Positions 28,650 through 39,119 of a stretch of 64,000 nt of DNA are shown here, in pieces; the first letter of the stretch is position 1; each line of letters opens with the position of its first letter. The notes beneath the pieces were generated by a model, which was not told the DNA's origin, searched no databases, and worked only from the letters and a program-made list of their open reading frames with translations. Made by a program: the position numbers and the translations under genes. Source of the stretch: Streptomyces sp. NBC_01754 (GTDB lineage Bacteria; Actinomycetota; Actinomycetes; Streptomycetales; Streptomycetaceae); contig NZ_CP109132.1 of assembly GCF_035918015.1 (NCBI RefSeq), positions 3,720,001-3,784,000 of the forward strand, given 5' to 3'.

Positions 28650-29780
28650 TCAGCCGGAGAGGCGGACCGGCATGATCAGGTACTTGTAGGCGTCGTCCGC
28701 CTCCGCGTCGACGGCCGGGCGGCCGCTGAGCAGGGCGGGCTTGGTCGACGTCGTGAAGGACAGCTGGGCGACCGGCGAGTCGATCGCGCTGAGGCCGTCC
28801 AGCAGGAAGGTCGGGTTGAAGGCGATCGAGATGTCGTCGCCCTCCAGGACGGCGTCGACCCTCTCCACGGCCTGTGCGTCGTCGCTGGAGCCTGCCTCCA
28901 GGATCAGCACGCCCTGCTCGAAGCTGAGCCGCACCGGGGTGTTCCGCTCGGCGACCAGGGCCACACGCTTGACGGCCTCGACGAAGGGGGCCGTCTCGAT
29001 GACCGCGACCGAGTTGAACTCCGTGGGAAAGAGCGTGCGGTACTTCGGCAGGTCGCCCTCGAGCAGCCGGGTCGTCGTGCGGCGCCCGGCGCCCTCGAAG
29101 CCGATGAGGCCCTCACCGGCACCCGAACCGGACAGCGCCAGCGTGACCGTGTCACCGCTGGTGAGGGCCTTGGCGGTGTCCAGCAGCGTCTTGGCGGGCA
29201 CCAGGGCGACGGCCGAGGCGTCCGGGTTCTCCGGCTTCCACAGGAACTCGCGGACCGCGAACCGGTACCGGTCGGTGGACGCGAGGGTGACCGTGTCGCC
29301 CTCGATCTCGATCCGCACGCCCGTCAGCACGGGCAGGGTGTCGTCGCGGCCGGCCGCGATGGCGACCTGGGCGGCGGCGGAGGCGAAGACCTCACCGGGG
29401 ACGGTGCCCGTCGCCGTCGGCATCGTCGGCAGGGCCGGGTACTCCTCCACCGGCAGGGTGTGGAGCGTGAACCGGGAGGAGCCGCAGACCACGGTGGCCC
29501 GCACACCGTCGGTGGAGATCTCCACCGGGCGGTTGGGAAGGGCGCGGCAGATGTCGGCGAGCAGCCGGCCGGAGACGAGGACCGTGCCGTCCTCCTCGAT
29601 CTCGGCGTCCACCGAGACCCGTGCCGAGACCTCGTAGTCGAAGCTGGAGAAGCTGAGGGCTCCGTCCTCGGCCTTCAGCAGAAGACCCGCGAGAACGGGC
29701 GCCGGCGGACGGGCCGGGAGGCTGCGGGCCACCCAGGCCACCGCCTCCGCGAGTACATCGCGCTCCACCCGGATCTTCAC
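28650..29780 (-). CDS. dnaN: DNA polymerase III beta subunit (sliding clamp)
   Basis: A 376-residue clamp made of three homologous domains of about 125 residues; it begins MKIRVERDVLAEAV and ends in the conserved YLIMPVRLSG, whose C-terminal strand forms part of the protein-binding pocket. The dimeric ring tethers DNA polymerase to DNA. It is separated from dnaA by oriC, the standard Streptomyces arrangement. Confidence 0.98.
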   Translation of the reverse strand: MKIRVERDVLAEAVAWVARSLPARPPAPVLAGLLLKAEDGALSFSSFDYEVSARVSVDAEIEEDGTVLVSGRLLADICRALPNRPVEISTDGVRATVVCGSSRFTLHTLPVEEYPALPTMPTATGTVPGEVFASAAAQVAIAAGRDDTLPVLTGVRIEIEGDTVTLASTDRYRFAVREFLWKPENPDASAVALVPAKTLLDTAKALTSGDTVTLALSGSGAGEGLIGFEGAGRRTTTRLLEGDLPKYRTLFPTEFNSVAVIETAPFVEAVKRVALVAERNTPVRLSFEQGVLILEAGSSDDAQAVERVDAVLEGDDISIAFNPTFLLDGLSAIDSPVAQLSFTTSTKPALLSGRPAVDAEADDAYKYLIMPVRLSG

Positions 29781-30652
29781 CGGAACCGCCTCCTGCTGTT
29801 GCTCGCTCGCCCTGCTGGCCTTCTCGTCTGGTGGGGGCTCCCTGCCGATGGGCCGGGGAGACCGCCGGGGTCCAGTCTGACGTACGGCACCGACACTCGT
29901 GGCTGCTCGGGGTCAAGTCGCGCCGAGAGGCGCGTGACGCTCCAGGGCCGAGTTGTGCACAGGGCCCACTTCGAAGCTGATTCCTGGCTAACTCTGAGTG
30001 GTAGTAGTAGTAGGCCCTGTGGAAACCGTGGATAACGTCGTTTGTCCAGGTCAGCAGCTGTTTTTTGTCCACTGCGCCTGTGGGTGGCACCGGTGGACAA
30101 CTAGGCGTCTCTGTGGACACACGAAAGTTCTGCACACCCGATGCACAGGTGAGGGCCACTTCTCCCCAGGTGCGTCCCCAGCTTTACCCACGTTCCCCAC
30201 AGCCCAATCGACGGGCCCGGTGTGACGCCTTTCACTCTCGGCAGTGAACGTGGGTGTCGGGTTGCCGAACAGTGGACAGCCCTGTGGGGAACCTGGGGAA
30301 ACCTGGGGACAACAGGGGTCAGCCTGTGAGTCACCGGTGGACAACAGCGACGAACGTCGCGGGAGCCAAAAACTATCCACAGGCTGTGGATGATTGTTGA
30401 CCACAAATCCCCAGGCACATGACCTGGCCTGATGGAGTATCGGCAGCTCTCCCTGTGGACACAATCTGGACAACTTCGCAGTCCCCAGGCTGTGGACGCG
30501 AGATTCCCCGTGGATCTGTGGAGAACGTGCAGGTGGCGCCCAGTATTCGAACAAGAACGGGGGCGCTGACGACGAAGGGCGCCCGGCGGGACGTGCGTAC
30601 ACGGTCCTGCTGGGCGCCCTCGGCGCGGTGTGGGGCCGGCCGGTGCCGGTCG
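29781..30652. other. oriC: Chromosomal replication origin oriC
   Basis: 872 bp without genes between dnaN and dnaA, holding many copies and near-copies of the DnaA box TTGTCCACA on both strands. Examples are 29953-29961 (TTGTGCACA), 30018-30026, 30027-30035, 30065-30073 (TTGTCCACT), 30092-30100, 30112-30120, 30336-30344, 30373-30381, 30385-30393, 30397-30405, 30454-30462 and 30491-30499. Boxes cluster in two groups (about 29.95-30.12 and 30.33-30.50 kb). The spacer between is G-rich. This matches the large, box-rich Streptomyces oriC. Confidence 0.95.
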
Positions 30653-32431
30653 TCAGCTGTTCTTGATGCGGTTGGTCAGCTCGGTGACCTGGTTGTAGAT
30701 GGAGCGCCGCTCCGCCATCAGCGCACGGATCTTCCGGTCGGCGTGCATGACGGTGGTGTGGTCGCGCCCGCCGAACTGCGCACCGATCTTCGGCAGGGAG
30801 AGATCGGTGAGCTCCCGGCAGAGGTACATGGCGATCTGGCGCGCCGTCACCAGCACGCGGCTGCGCGAGGATCCGCAGAGGTCCTCCACCGTCAGCCCGA
30901 AGTAGTCGGCGGTGGACGCCATGATGGCCGGCGCGGTGATCTCAGGGGCCGTGTCCTCGCCTCCCGGGATCAGGTCCTTGAGCACGATCTCGGTCAGGCC
31001 CAGGTCCACCGGCTGGCGGTTGAGGCTGGCGAACGCCGTCACGCGGATGAGCGCCCCCTCCAGCTCGCGGATGTTCCGTGAGATCCGCGAGGCGATGAAC
31101 TCGAGCACCTCGGGAGGGGCGTTGAGCTGCTCCTGCACCGCCTTCTTCCGCAGGATCGCGATGCGCGTCTCCAGCTCGGGCGGCTGCACATCGGTGGTGA
31201 GGCCCCACTCGAAGCGGTTGCGCAGCCGGTCCTCCAGGGTCACCAGCTTCCGCGGCGGCCGGTCGGAGGACAGAACGATCTGCTTGTTGGCGTTGTGCAG
31301 GGTGTTGAAGGTGTGGAAGAACTCCTCCTGCGTCGACTCCTTGCTCGCCAGGAACTGGATGTCGTCGACCAGGAGGATGTCCACGTCGCGGTACCGCTTG
31401 CGGAAGGTGTCGCCCTTGCCGTCGCGGATCGAGTTGATGAACTCGTTGGTGAACTCCTCGGAACTCACGTACCGCACCCGGGTGCCCGGGTAGAGGCTCC
31501 GCGCGTAATGCCCGATGGCGTGCAGCAGGTGCGTCTTGCCGAGGCCGGACTCCCCGTAGATGAACAGCGGGTTGTACGCCTTCGCGGGGGCCTCGGCCAC
31601 GGCGACGGCCGCGGCGTGGGCGAAGCGGTTGGACGCCCCGATGACGAAGGTGTCGAAGAGGTACTTCGGGTTCAGCCGGGCGTGCGGCTCGTTCGTGCCC
31701 GGCGCCGGCGCCGACTGGGTGCCCAGGGGCCCGCCCGGCCGCCCGGGCCCGCCCGGGTGGCGCGGGAGCTGGTCCTGCATGTCGTGGCGGTCGCGCCCGT
31801 CGCGCTGCGGTTCGTAGCCCTGGCGCTCGGGGGGCTGCGGACGGTAGTCGTGCTGCGGCTGCTGAGGGCGCGGACTCGCGTACGGGTCCATGTCCTGGTA
31901 GCCGCCGTGCCGGGGCTGCCAGGACAGGTCCTCCTGGCTGCGGGGCCAGGCGCCGGGCTCCGGACGCTGCTGCTGGTAGTCCGGGTAGGCGGGGCGGGCC
32001 GTGGGCATGCCGTCGTCGGAGGGGCGGTGGCCGTAACCGTCGTAGGCGTCGTTGTGCGGGGGCTCGTCCCGCTGCGGTCCCTGGTAGCGGTGGGACTGCT
32101 GTCCCTGGGACTGGTGCTGCGGGTGCAGGGGGGGCGCGGGTGGGGAGGGGGGCTCGTTCGCGGAGTCGTCGACCGTGATCGCGATCCGGATCGGGCGGCC
32201 GCACTCACGGGTCAGCGTCTCGCTGATGAGCGGTGCGAGCCGGCCCTCCAGGACGCGCTTGCCCCACTCGTTGGGCACGGCCAGCAGCGCGGTGTCCGCC
32301 ACGAGGGCCAGTGGCTGGCAGCGCTCGATCCACTGCCTGTCCTTCGGCTCGATGGCCTGTTGCCCCTCCCCGAGGAGTTGGTCCAGCACGCGTGGCCACA
32401 CTGCGGCAAGATCGGCAGGTACGTCAGCCAC
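30653..32431 (-). CDS. dnaA: Chromosomal replication initiator DnaA
   Basis: A 592-residue DnaA starting at GTG 32431 ([12 protein letters not shown]) with GAGAGAG eight bases upstream; the frame extends further but that start fits known Streptomyces proteins. Domain I is at 1-90. Domain II (about 95-250) is a long Pro/Gln/Arg-rich disordered linker, typical of Streptomyces. Domain III has Walker [12 protein letters not shown] and Walker [10 protein letters not shown]. Domain IV has [15 protein letters not shown] for DNA binding. It binds the boxes in oriC and opens the origin. Confidence 0.98.
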   Translation of the reverse strand: MADVPADLAAVWPRVLDQLLGEGQQAIEPKDRQWIERCQPLALVADTALLAVPNEWGKRVLEGRLAPLISETLTRECGRPIRIAITVDDSANEPPSPPAPPLHPQHQSQGQQSHRYQGPQRDEPPHNDAYDGYGHRPSDDGMPTARPAYPDYQQQRPEPGAWPRSQEDLSWQPRHGGYQDMDPYASPRPQQPQHDYRPQPPERQGYEPQRDGRDRHDMQDQLPRHPGGPGRPGGPLGTQSAPAPGTNEPHARLNPKYLFDTFVIGASNRFAHAAAVAVAEAPAKAYNPLFIYGESGLGKTHLLHAIGHYARSLYPGTRVRYVSSEEFTNEFINSIRDGKGDTFRKRYRDVDILLVDDIQFLASKESTQEEFFHTFNTLHNANKQIVLSSDRPPRKLVTLEDRLRNRFEWGLTTDVQPPELETRIAILRKKAVQEQLNAPPEVLEFIASRISRNIRELEGALIRVTAFASLNRQPVDLGLTEIVLKDLIPGGEDTAPEITAPAIMASTADYFGLTVEDLCGSSRSRVLVTARQIAMYLCRELTDLSLPKIGAQFGGRDHTTVMHADRKIRALMAERRSIYNQVTELTNRIKNS

Positions 32432-32812
32432 AAGGCACGCTCTCTCGCATGTCCCACGAATGTGTGCTTCTCGGGACGGGATGGGTCGGGTGGGGTGAGG
32501 CCCGGCAGGAGGGAAGGAAAGGAACCGGAGCTCAGCCACGGTAGTCAGGCCGACCCGCGCGGTTCAAGTCGTTGTCCACAGGCTGTGTACAGAACAGGGT
32601 GGCACTGAGCCGGTTTGACCGAATGACGCGGCCGCGCGTACCGTGGCGAGGTCGAGTTGTCGATGGCTGCTGCCGCCTGCCTCCGATGGGCAAACATCAC
32701 GATCTGTGATTGTGAAGCGGTGCACTAAGGCGTTTACGCGAGTTCCTCGTGGGCGCACGGTGACAGCCAGGCGATGTCCCGCCAACACACGAATCATTTC
32801 TGGAGCCCCCGA
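32432..32812. promoter_or_regulatory. dnaA-rpmH divergent regulatory region with DnaA boxes
   Basis: 381 bp with no gene. A perfect DnaA box TTGTCCACA is at 32572-32580 and a related TGTGTACAG at 32584-32592, about 140 bp upstream of the dnaA start, which fits autoregulation of dnaA. A candidate rpmH promoter is TTGTGA (32710-32715), 17 bp, TTTACG (32733-32738). The dnaA promoter itself is not clear. Confidence 0.7.
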
Positions 32813-32950
32813 GTGAGCAAGCGCACCTTCCAGCCGAACAACCGTCGTCGCGCCAAGACCCACGGCTTCCGGCTGCGTATGCGTACCCGTGCCGGCCGCG
32901 CGATTCTCGCGAACCGCCGTGGCAAGGGTCGCGCCAACCTGTCCGCCTGA
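32813..32950 (+). CDS. rpmH: 50S ribosomal protein L34
   Basis: 45 residues from GTG 32813 to TGA 32948-32950. The sequence has the L34 signature: [18 protein letters not shown], then [15 protein letters not shown] and a basic end. GGAG lies eight bases upstream. First gene of the plus-strand series rpmH-rnpA-yidD-yidC, opposite dnaA as in most bacteria. Confidence 0.98.
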   Translation: MSKRTFQPNNRRRAKTHGFRLRMRTRAGRAILANRRGKGRANLSA

Positions 32951-32968
32951 TCGCGGCCAGGTCATGAC

Positions 32969-33340
32969 GTGCTGCCTACCGAGAACCGGCTGAGGCGGCG
33001 CGAGGACTTCGCGACCGCGGTACGCCGGGGACGCCGGGCCGGCCGCCCGTCGCTCGTCGTACATCTACGCAGCGGTGCTACGGACCCGCACGTGCCGGGG
33101 GAGAGCCTTCCCCCGCCGCGTGCGGGTTTCGTTGTCAGCAAGGCGGTGGGTGGGGCGGTGGTCCGCACCGCGGTGAAGCGCAGGCTTCGCCATCTGGTGC
33201 GCGACCGACTGGCCCAGTTGCCCCCCGGTAGCCTTGTTGTCGTACGAGCATTGCCCGGATCGGGCGAAGCCGATCATGCACAACTGGCCCGAGACCTGGA
33301 CGCCGCTCTGGAGCGGCTGCTGGGAGGGGGCGCGCGATGA
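32969..33340 (+). CDS. rnpA: Ribonuclease P protein component
   Basis: A 123-residue RnpA starting at GTG 32969. It has the N-terminal [17 protein letters not shown] and the RNR-type basic block [16 protein letters not shown]. It helps RNase P RNA process tRNA 5' ends. The end overlaps yidD by four bases. Confidence 0.96.
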   Translation: MLPTENRLRRREDFATAVRRGRRAGRPSLVVHLRSGATDPHVPGESLPPPRAGFVVSKAVGGAVVRTAVKRRLRHLVRDRLAQLPPGSLVVVRALPGSGEADHAQLARDLDAALERLLGGGAR

Positions 33341-33696
33341 AGTACCCGCTGCTGGCTCTCATCAAGCTGTATCAGTGGACGATCAGCCCGCTTCTCGGGC
33401 CTGTCTGCCGCTACTACCCGTCGTGTTCCCACTATGGATATACGGCGATCGACCGGCACGGTGCGATCAAGGGAACGGCGCTGACCGCATGGCGCATCCT
33501 GCGTTGCAATCCGTGGTCACCCGGCGGCGTGGATTACGTACCGCCACGCAAACGTCCGCGTTGGCACGAACTGCTGCGCAGCCACGCGGGTCGCGGCAAG
33601 GGCGGGGATCCCGCCGCCGATGTGCCTGCCCGGGGGTCGGTGTCCGACCCTCCGAGCCCGGCCACAGAGACCTCGCCCAATGCTCAAGGAGCCTGA
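33337..33696 (+). CDS. yidD: Membrane protein insertion efficiency factor YidD
   Basis: A 119-residue protein. The conserved first 75 residues carry the YidD pattern: [28 protein letters not shown] and [17 protein letters not shown]. The last 40 residues are a variable, low-complexity tail. It is thought to aid YidC-dependent insertion. It lies between rnpA and yidC as usual. Confidence 0.95.
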   Translation: MKYPLLALIKLYQWTISPLLGPVCRYYPSCSHYGYTAIDRHGAIKGTALTAWRILRCNPWSPGGVDYVPPRKRPRWHELLRSHAGRGKGGDPAADVPARGSVSDPPSPATETSPNAQGA

Positions 33697-33699
33697 TTA

Positions 33700-34959
33700 G
33701 TGGACACGATTGCCAGTCTGTTCAGCTTCATCACCTGGCCCGTCTCATGGGTCATCGTCCAGTTCCACAAGCTCTACGGTGCGATCTTCGGTGAAGACAC
33801 CGGGTGGGCCTGGGGCCTGTCCATCGTGTCCCTGGTGGTCCTGATCCGGATCTGCCTGATCCCGCTCTTCGTGAAGCAGATCAAGTCGACCCGGAACATG
33901 CAGGTGCTCCAGCCGAAGATGAAGGCGATCCAGGAGCGCTACAAGAGCGACAAGCAGCGCCAGTCCGAAGAGATGATGAAGCTGTACAAGGAGACCGGGA
34001 CCAACCCGCTCTCCTCGTGCCTTCCCATCCTGGCGCAGTCACCGTTCTTCTTCGCCCTGTACCACGTGCTCTCGGCCATCGCCTCGGGCAAGACGATCGG
34101 TGTCATCGACCAGCCGCTGCTCGACAGCGCGCGTCAGGCACACATCTTCGGCGCACCGCTGGCCGTGAAGTTCATGGACAGCGAGGAGAAGGTCGCGGCG
34201 CTCGGCTCCTCGCTGACCGACGTCCGGATCGTCACCGCGGTCATGATCGTGATGATGTCCGCCTCGCAGTTCTTCACCCAGCGCCAGCTGATGACGAAGA
34301 ACGTCGACCTGACGGTCAAGACCCCGTACATGCAGCAGCAGAAGATGCTGATGTACATCTTCCCCGTGATCTTCGCGGTCATGGGCATCAACTTCCCCGT
34401 CGGTGTTCTCGTCTACTGGCTGACCACGAACGTCTGGACCATGGGTCAGCAGATGTACGTGATCAACCAGAACCCCACGCCGGGCAGCAAGGCGCAGGAG
34501 CAGTACCTGAACCGGCTGCTGAAGAGCGTCACGGCGCACGGTGAGGTACGAGGCAGGACGCGGCGTAACACCGTCAAGCGAATCGTCGCCAAGGGTCCGG
34601 ACCGCAACGACCTCGAGCGCAAGTTCGTCACCGGTCTCGGCAAGCTGGGTCTCGCCCCCCGGGAGGACGGGGCGGTCGAGAAGAGCGAAGCGGCTCTCGC
34701 GGAGGCCGAGGGCGGCGCCGGGGCGAGGCGGCAGCAGCCCAGGCGTCAGACCAAGGCGAAGCGTCAGACGGCCACCACCCAGCCCGGTGGGGCGTCCGCG
34801 GACGTGGCCGGTTCCAAGACCTCACTGACGAAGCGGGACGCCTCGCAGGTCGACAAGCCGAAGTCGGCGGGCAAGTCCGCCGCGTCCGGTTCCTCACGCC
34901 AAGCCAAGTCCGGACAGCGCAAGGGTCCGCAGCGGCCCAAGCACCCGTCCAAGAAGTAA
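33700..34959 (+). CDS. yidC: Membrane protein insertase YidC
   Basis: A 419-residue YidC/Oxa1 insertase of the Gram-positive/actinobacterial type, without the large periplasmic P1 domain. It starts at GTG 33700 with a first helix, then core helices including [16 protein letters not shown] and [16 protein letters not shown]. The hydrophilic-groove Arg is in [12 protein letters not shown]. The C-terminal 130 residues are Lys/Arg/Gln-rich, which suggests ribosome contact. Confidence 0.96.
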   Translation: MDTIASLFSFITWPVSWVIVQFHKLYGAIFGEDTGWAWGLSIVSLVVLIRICLIPLFVKQIKSTRNMQVLQPKMKAIQERYKSDKQRQSEEMMKLYKETGTNPLSSCLPILAQSPFFFALYHVLSAIASGKTIGVIDQPLLDSARQAHIFGAPLAVKFMDSEEKVAALGSSLTDVRIVTAVMIVMMSASQFFTQRQLMTKNVDLTVKTPYMQQQKMLMYIFPVIFAVMGINFPVGVLVYWLTTNVWTMGQQMYVINQNPTPGSKAQEQYLNRLLKSVTAHGEVRGRTRRNTVKRIVAKGPDRNDLERKFVTGLGKLGLAPREDGAVEKSEAALAEAEGGAGARRQQPRRQTKAKRQTATTQPGGASADVAGSKTSLTKRDASQVDKPKSAGKSAASGSSRQAKSGQRKGPQRPKHPSKK

Positions 34960-34974
34960 GAAGGAGTCCATCCA

Positions 34975-35484
34975 GTGACGGAAGGCACCACCACCACGGC
35001 CGCTGAGGGCAGCGACACCTTGACCCGCCTCGAACAGGAAGGCGAGATCGCGGCCGACTACCTGGAGGGTCTGCTCGACATCGCCGACCTCGACGGCGAC
35101 ATCGACATGGATGTGGAGGCGGACCGGGCCGCGGTTTCGATCATCAGCGACTCGGCACGTGACCTGCAGAAGCTCGTGGGACGCGACGGCGAGGTGCTGG
35201 AGGCCTTGCAGGAGCTGACGCGCCTGGCCGTTCACCGTGAAACCGGTGACCGGAGCCGTCTCATGCTGGACATCGCCGGATTCCGTGCCAAGAAGCGTGA
35301 GGTGCTCGCCGCACTGGGCGCCAAGGCCGCGGACGAGGTCAAGAGCTCGGGCGAGCCCGTGAGGCTGGAGCCGATGACGCCGTTCGAGCGCAAGGTCGTG
35401 CACGACGCGATCGCCGCGGCCGGCCTGCGCAGTGAGTCCGAGGGCGAGGAGCCGCAGCGCTTCGTCGTCGTTCTCCCGGCCTGA
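34975..35484 (+). CDS. jag: RNA-binding protein KhpB (Jag), KH and R3H domains
   Basis: A 169-residue protein with a KH domain (about 35-105; [20 protein letters not shown]) and an R3H domain (110-165; [13 protein letters not shown]). It lacks the N-terminal Jag domain of Firmicutes. It binds RNA, and in other bacteria works with KhpA in cell-envelope control. It starts 15 bases after yidC. Confidence 0.93.
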   Translation: MTEGTTTTAAEGSDTLTRLEQEGEIAADYLEGLLDIADLDGDIDMDVEADRAAVSIISDSARDLQKLVGRDGEVLEALQELTRLAVHRETGDRSRLMLDIAGFRAKKREVLAALGAKAADEVKSSGEPVRLEPMTPFERKVVHDAIAAAGLRSESEGEEPQRFVVVLPA

Positions 35485-35593
35485 CCGGACCCTTGTACGA
35501 TCGGCCCCGTCTGTCCGCAGGCGGGGCCGATCTTTGTCAGCCTGTTTGTCAGCCACCCACAGTGCGCTAGTGCGGTACGGAAGGACGGTCCCC

Positions 35594-36310
35594 GTGACGG
35601 ACGAATCAGAGCTCCCCGAGGCGCCCGAGGAAGCGCGGGCGGTGTTCGGAGAGTTCTTTCCGGAGGCTGTCCGATACGCGGAGCTCCTCGCGGACGCCGG
35701 TGTGAAGCGGGGCCTGATCGGTCCCCGCGAAGTGCCGCGACTGTGGGGACGCCACCTGCTCAACTGCGCCGTCCTCTCCGAAGCGGTTCCCAAAGGCGTC
35801 ACCGTCTGCGACGTGGGCTCCGGTGCCGGGCTACCGGGTATCCCTCTGGCGCTGGTACGGCCGGACCTGAAGATCACGCTTCTCGAGCCGCTGCTGCGCC
35901 GGACGAACTTCCTCCAGGAGGTCGTCGAGCTGCTCGGCCTCGACCACGTGACGGTCGTACGGGGCCGTGCGGAGGAGGTCCTCGGGACCCTTCCGCCCGT
36001 CCACGTGGTGACGGCACGGGCCGTGGCACCGCTTGACCGGCTCGCCGGCTGGGGCGTCCCCCTGCTGCGCCCCTACGGGGAGATGCTGGCGCTCAAGGGC
36101 GATACGGCGGAAGAGGAGATCCAGGGAGCACGGGCAGCCCTGAGCAAGCTCGGTGTGGTGGAGACCGAGGTGCTGCATGTCGGCGAAGGGCTCGTCGAGC
36201 CGATGTCCACGGTGGTACGGGTCGTCGTCGGCGAGAGCCCGGGCGGGGTGAGGTTCGCCGCGAAGCGGGCCAAGGCGGCGAGGACCAGCCGGACACGTCG
36301 ACGCCGCTGA
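35594..36310 (+). CDS. rsmG: 16S rRNA (guanine-527-N7)-methyltransferase RsmG
   Basis: A 238-residue SAM methyltransferase starting at GTG 35594 with GGAAGGA upstream. The SAM motif is [17 protein letters not shown] (about 73-89); [12 protein letters not shown] and [13 protein letters not shown] are conserved RsmG blocks. It methylates G527 of 16S rRNA; loss gives low-level streptomycin resistance in Streptomyces. It precedes parAB, the usual order. Confidence 0.96.
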   Translation: MTDESELPEAPEEARAVFGEFFPEAVRYAELLADAGVKRGLIGPREVPRLWGRHLLNCAVLSEAVPKGVTVCDVGSGAGLPGIPLALVRPDLKITLLEPLLRRTNFLQEVVELLGLDHVTVVRGRAEEVLGTLPPVHVVTARAVAPLDRLAGWGVPLLRPYGEMLALKGDTAEEEIQGARAALSKLGVVETEVLHVGEGLVEPMSTVVRVVVGESPGGVRFAAKRAKAARTSRTRRRR

Positions 36311-36439
36311 GAGGCTTCGGTCGCACGGCGCGACAGTTTCATCCCTTTCGCGGCATTCTTGGGTGATGCTCCATGTAAGCAGCGATATGCGCTGTCTGCG
36401 GAGTGTCGAAACCTTGGCGCCCGCCCGCAGGGGCATCGT

Positions 36440-36453
36440 GTTTCACGTGAAAC
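36440..36453. other. parS: parS site 1
   Basis: Perfect 14-bp GTTTCACGTGAAAC, upstream of parA, with no extended flanking symmetry. ParB binds such sites and spreads to condense the origin region. Confidence 0.9.
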
Positions 36454-36536
36454 GTCGCTCTCTGCTCCAGGGAATTATCGATCGCGGTCGTGCGGCTGCC
36501 GCGCCGCGTGACCGCAAGCCCGTACGGGCTACGGAG

Positions 36537-36563
36537 TTGTCCACAGAAGCGGTTTCGTCCACA
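36537..36563 (+). promoter_or_regulatory. DnaA box pair upstream of parA
   Basis: TTGTCCACA (36537-36545, perfect) and TCGTCCACA (36555-36563, one mismatch) are 18 bp apart in the same orientation, 37-63 bp upstream of the chosen parA start and between two parS sites. They could couple parA expression to DnaA. The remaining part of the 289-bp gap (36311-36599) holds nothing else I can name. Confidence 0.6.
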
Positions 36564-36599
36564 GAAGAGTCGGCCTCGCTGGTTCGCCGCCCCGAAAGC

Positions 36600-37676
36600 A
36601 TGGCAGGCTCTGTTCATTGCGAGCCTGAAGTCGAGGAGAGTGAATCCTTGCGGTCCGACGCCGACACCGCGGGACCGGTGACCGACCCGGTCCCCGGTCC
36701 CCGTACCGAGTCCATGGGAGGCGGTGTTTCACGTGAAACACCGCCTCCCATGGACGACACCCCCATCGGTCGGGCGGCCCAGCTGGCGGTCGAGGCCCTA
36801 GGCCGCGCCGGCGAGGGTCTGCCCCGCCCTGACCGGACGCGCATCATGGTCGTCGCCAACCAGAAGGGCGGGGTGGGCAAGACGACCTCCACGGTCAACC
36901 TTGCCGCTTCCCTCGCACTGCATGGTGCGCGTGTCCTGGTGGTGGACCTCGACCCGCAGGGGAACGCCTCCACGGCTCTGGGGATCGACCACCACGCGGA
37001 AGTCCCCTCCATCTACGACGTTCTGGTGGAGAGCATGCCTCTCTCCGACGTGGTGCAGCCGGTTCCGGACGTCGAGGGTCTCTTCTGCGCCCCGGCCACC
37101 ATTGATCTCGCCGGTGCGGAGATCGAGCTGGTGTCGCTGGTGGCGCGGGAGAGCCGACTGCAGCGGGCGATCCAGGCGTATGACCAGCCGCTGGACTACA
37201 TCCTCATCGACTGTCCGCCGTCGCTCGGTCTGCTCACCGTCAACGCGCTCGTCGCCGGGGCCGAGGTGCTCATTCCGATCCAGTGCGAGTACTACGCCCT
37301 GGAAGGCCTCGGCCAGCTGCTGCGCAACGTCGACCTGGTCCGGGGGCATCTGAACCCCGACCTCCATGTGTCGACGATCCTGCTGACCATGTACGACGGC
37401 CGGACCAGGCTCGCGTCCCAGGTGGCGGAGGAGGTGCGCAGCCACTTCGGCAAGGAGGTGCTGCGGACCAGCATTCCACGCTCGGTGCGCATCTCGGAGG
37501 CACCGAGTTACGGGCAGACCGTACTGACCTATGATCCTGGCTCCAGCGGGTCCTTGTCCTACCTCGAGGCGGCTCGGGAGATCGCCCTCCGGGGTGTCGG
37601 TATCCACTACGAGGCTCAGCATGCCCAGACGGGCGTTCAGAACCACCAGCAGAGCAATTCGGAGGGCATGCAGTGA
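36600..37676 (+). CDS. parA: Chromosome partitioning ATPase ParA
   Basis: A 358-residue ParA starting at ATG 36600, matching the length and N-terminus I remember for Streptomyces ParA (MxGSVHxEPxxEESE). The deviant Walker A KGGVGKTT is at about 90-97, Walker [10 protein letters not shown], and LIDCPPSLG later. The N-terminal 80 residues are a disordered region. The frame runs further upstream, through DnaA boxes and parS site 1, so those are taken as leader. A parS-centred 46-bp palindrome lies inside the N-terminal coding region. ParA positions the ParB-parS complex, mainly during sporulation. Confidence 0.95.
   Translation: MAGSVHCEPEVEESESLRSDADTAGPVTDPVPGPRTESMGGGVSRETPPPMDDTPIGRAAQLAVEALGRAGEGLPRPDRTRIMVVANQKGGVGKTTSTVNLAASLALHGARVLVVDLDPQGNASTALGIDHHAEVPSIYDVLVESMPLSDVVQPVPDVEGLFCAPATIDLAGAEIELVSLVARESRLQRAIQAYDQPLDYILIDCPPSLGLLTVNALVAGAEVLIPIQCEYYALEGLGQLLRNVDLVRGHLNPDLHVSTILLTMYDGRTRLASQVAEEVRSHFGKEVLRTSIPRSVRISEAPSYGQTVLTYDPGSSGSLSYLEAAREIALRGVGIHYEAQHAQTGVQNHQQSNSEGMQ
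36710..36755. repeat. parS: 46-bp perfect palindrome with parS site 2 at the centre
   Basis: Twenty-three bases (36710-36732) are the exact reverse complement of the following 23 (36733-36755). The centre is the perfect parS site 36726-36739; the arms outward read GTCCATGGGAGGCGGT and its complement. It lies within parA codons, encoding [15 protein letters not shown]. In-frame ATGs occur in each arm (36714 and 36750). Confidence 0.95.
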
Positions 37677-38752
37677 GTGAGCGTCGTAGGGGGCTGGGGC
37701 GTGGGCTCGGTGCGCTGATTCCCGCAGCTCCCCAGGAGCAGGAGCCGTCGGCTTCCGGTGCCATGGGCACGGCCAGGACGGGCACCGTGCGGTCCGACCG
37801 GGGAGTGGCTGTGGCGAGGGTGACGGCCCTGGCGCCTGGCCGGGTCGTCCCGGAGCCGAGTTCCCCGGCGGACACAGGCGCCGTCAGGGGAACGGACTCG
37901 GCCGGGGCGTACTTCGCCGAGATCCCGCTCAGCCAGATCGTGCCCAACCCCAAGCAGCCTCGTGTGGTCTTCGATCAGGACGCCCTCGACGAGCTGGTGA
38001 CCTCCATCAAGGAGGTCGGGCTTCTTCAGCCGGTGGTCGTGCGCAAGGTGGCCGAGGAGCGCTATGAGCTCGTCATGGGTGAGCGGCGCTGGCGGGCCTG
38101 CGGTGAAGCGGGGCTGGAGGACATCCCGGCGATCGTCCGGGCGACCGACGACGAGAAGCTGCTGCTCGACGCGCTCCTGGAGAACCTGCACCGGGCCCAG
38201 CTGAACCCGCTGGAGGAGGCCGCGGCATACGACCAGCTGCTCAAGGACTTCAACTGCACGCATGACCAGCTGGCAGACCGTATCGGCCGGTCCCGGCCGC
38301 AGGTGTCCAATACGCTGCGGCTGCTGCGGTTGTCCCCGCAGGTACAGCGCAGGGTGGCGGCCGGGGTGCTCTCGGCCGGTCACGCGCGGGCACTGCTCTC
38401 GTTGGACGACTCCGAGGAGCAGGACCGGCTGGCCCACCGCATCGTGGCAGAAGGCTTGTCGGTGCGTGCGGTCGAGGAGATCGTGAACCTGCGTGGCTCC
38501 GAACTGGCCGACTCAGCGAAGCCGCGAGGGCCCCGGGCCGGGGGGCGAGTCTCACCGGCACTGACAGACCTGGCCTCCAGGCTCTCGGACCGCTTCGAGA
38601 CGCGGGTGAAGGTCGACCTCGGACAGAAGAAGGGCAAGATCGTCGTCGAGTTCGCCTCGATGGAGGATCTGGACCGCATTCTCGGCAGTCTCGCCCCGGG
38701 CGAGGGCCGCGTGCTGGAGCGCAGCGTCGAAGAGGAAGCCGACGAGGCCTGA
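37673..38752 (+). CDS. parB: Chromosome partitioning protein ParB
   Basis: A 359-residue ParB starting at GTG 37673, overlapping the parA stop. It begins [14 protein letters not shown], the ParA-interacting N-terminus. The CTP-binding/N-engagement domain contains GERRWRA; the helix-turn-helix for parS is around [17 protein letters not shown]; the C-terminal dimer domain ends the protein. It loads at parS sites in this window and forms the origin-proximal complex. Confidence 0.97.
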   Translation: MSERRRGLGRGLGALIPAAPQEQEPSASGAMGTARTGTVRSDRGVAVARVTALAPGRVVPEPSSPADTGAVRGTDSAGAYFAEIPLSQIVPNPKQPRVVFDQDALDELVTSIKEVGLLQPVVVRKVAEERYELVMGERRWRACGEAGLEDIPAIVRATDDEKLLLDALLENLHRAQLNPLEEAAAYDQLLKDFNCTHDQLADRIGRSRPQVSNTLRLLRLSPQVQRRVAAGVLSAGHARALLSLDDSEEQDRLAHRIVAEGLSVRAVEEIVNLRGSELADSAKPRGPRAGGRVSPALTDLASRLSDRFETRVKVDLGQKKGKIVVEFASMEDLDRILGSLAPGEGRVLERSVEEEADEA

Positions 38753-38833
38753 GGCAGCCACCGGACAGGCAGACGACGGCTCGGCCGACGCCGGACGGCG
38801 AAGGCTGAGGGCTCGTGGCCGGCAGGACGACAG

Positions 38834-38877
38834 GGCGGGCTGTGTTCCGGAGGAACTCCGGGGCACAGCCCGCCTTT
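38834..38877 (+). terminator. Terminator after parB
   Basis: GGCGGGCTGTG (38834-38844) pairs with CACAGCCCGCC (38864-38874), then TTT. It ends the long plus-strand operon. The rest of the 367-bp gap to the GNAT gene holds a purine-rich AGAGGAGG at 38957-38964 but no convincing gene. Confidence 0.8.
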
Positions 38878-39119
38878 GCTTTCTCTCGGTATCCGCATCA
38901 TGTCCAGGTGGATACGATGCGTTCTGGTATGGCGTATCCACCACCGTGATCCACCTCAGAGGAGGCGGGGGCCGTGCGATCAGTGCATCGCAGCCACCTG
39001 GTGACAGTCGGGTTGGGGATTGGAGCTGTCGGGGGTTTCGTCGGCAGCTTGTTCCGAGAACGGAATGCGCTGGCGGCCGCACGTGATGCGGCGGGCGAAG
39101 GAAGCGAGGGACCGCCTAC

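Noticed and set aside
36366..36599. Extending parA upstream to ATG 36366
   Set aside because: The segment holds parS site 1 and two DnaA boxes, and the ATG 36600 protein has the length and N-terminus expected in Streptomyces.
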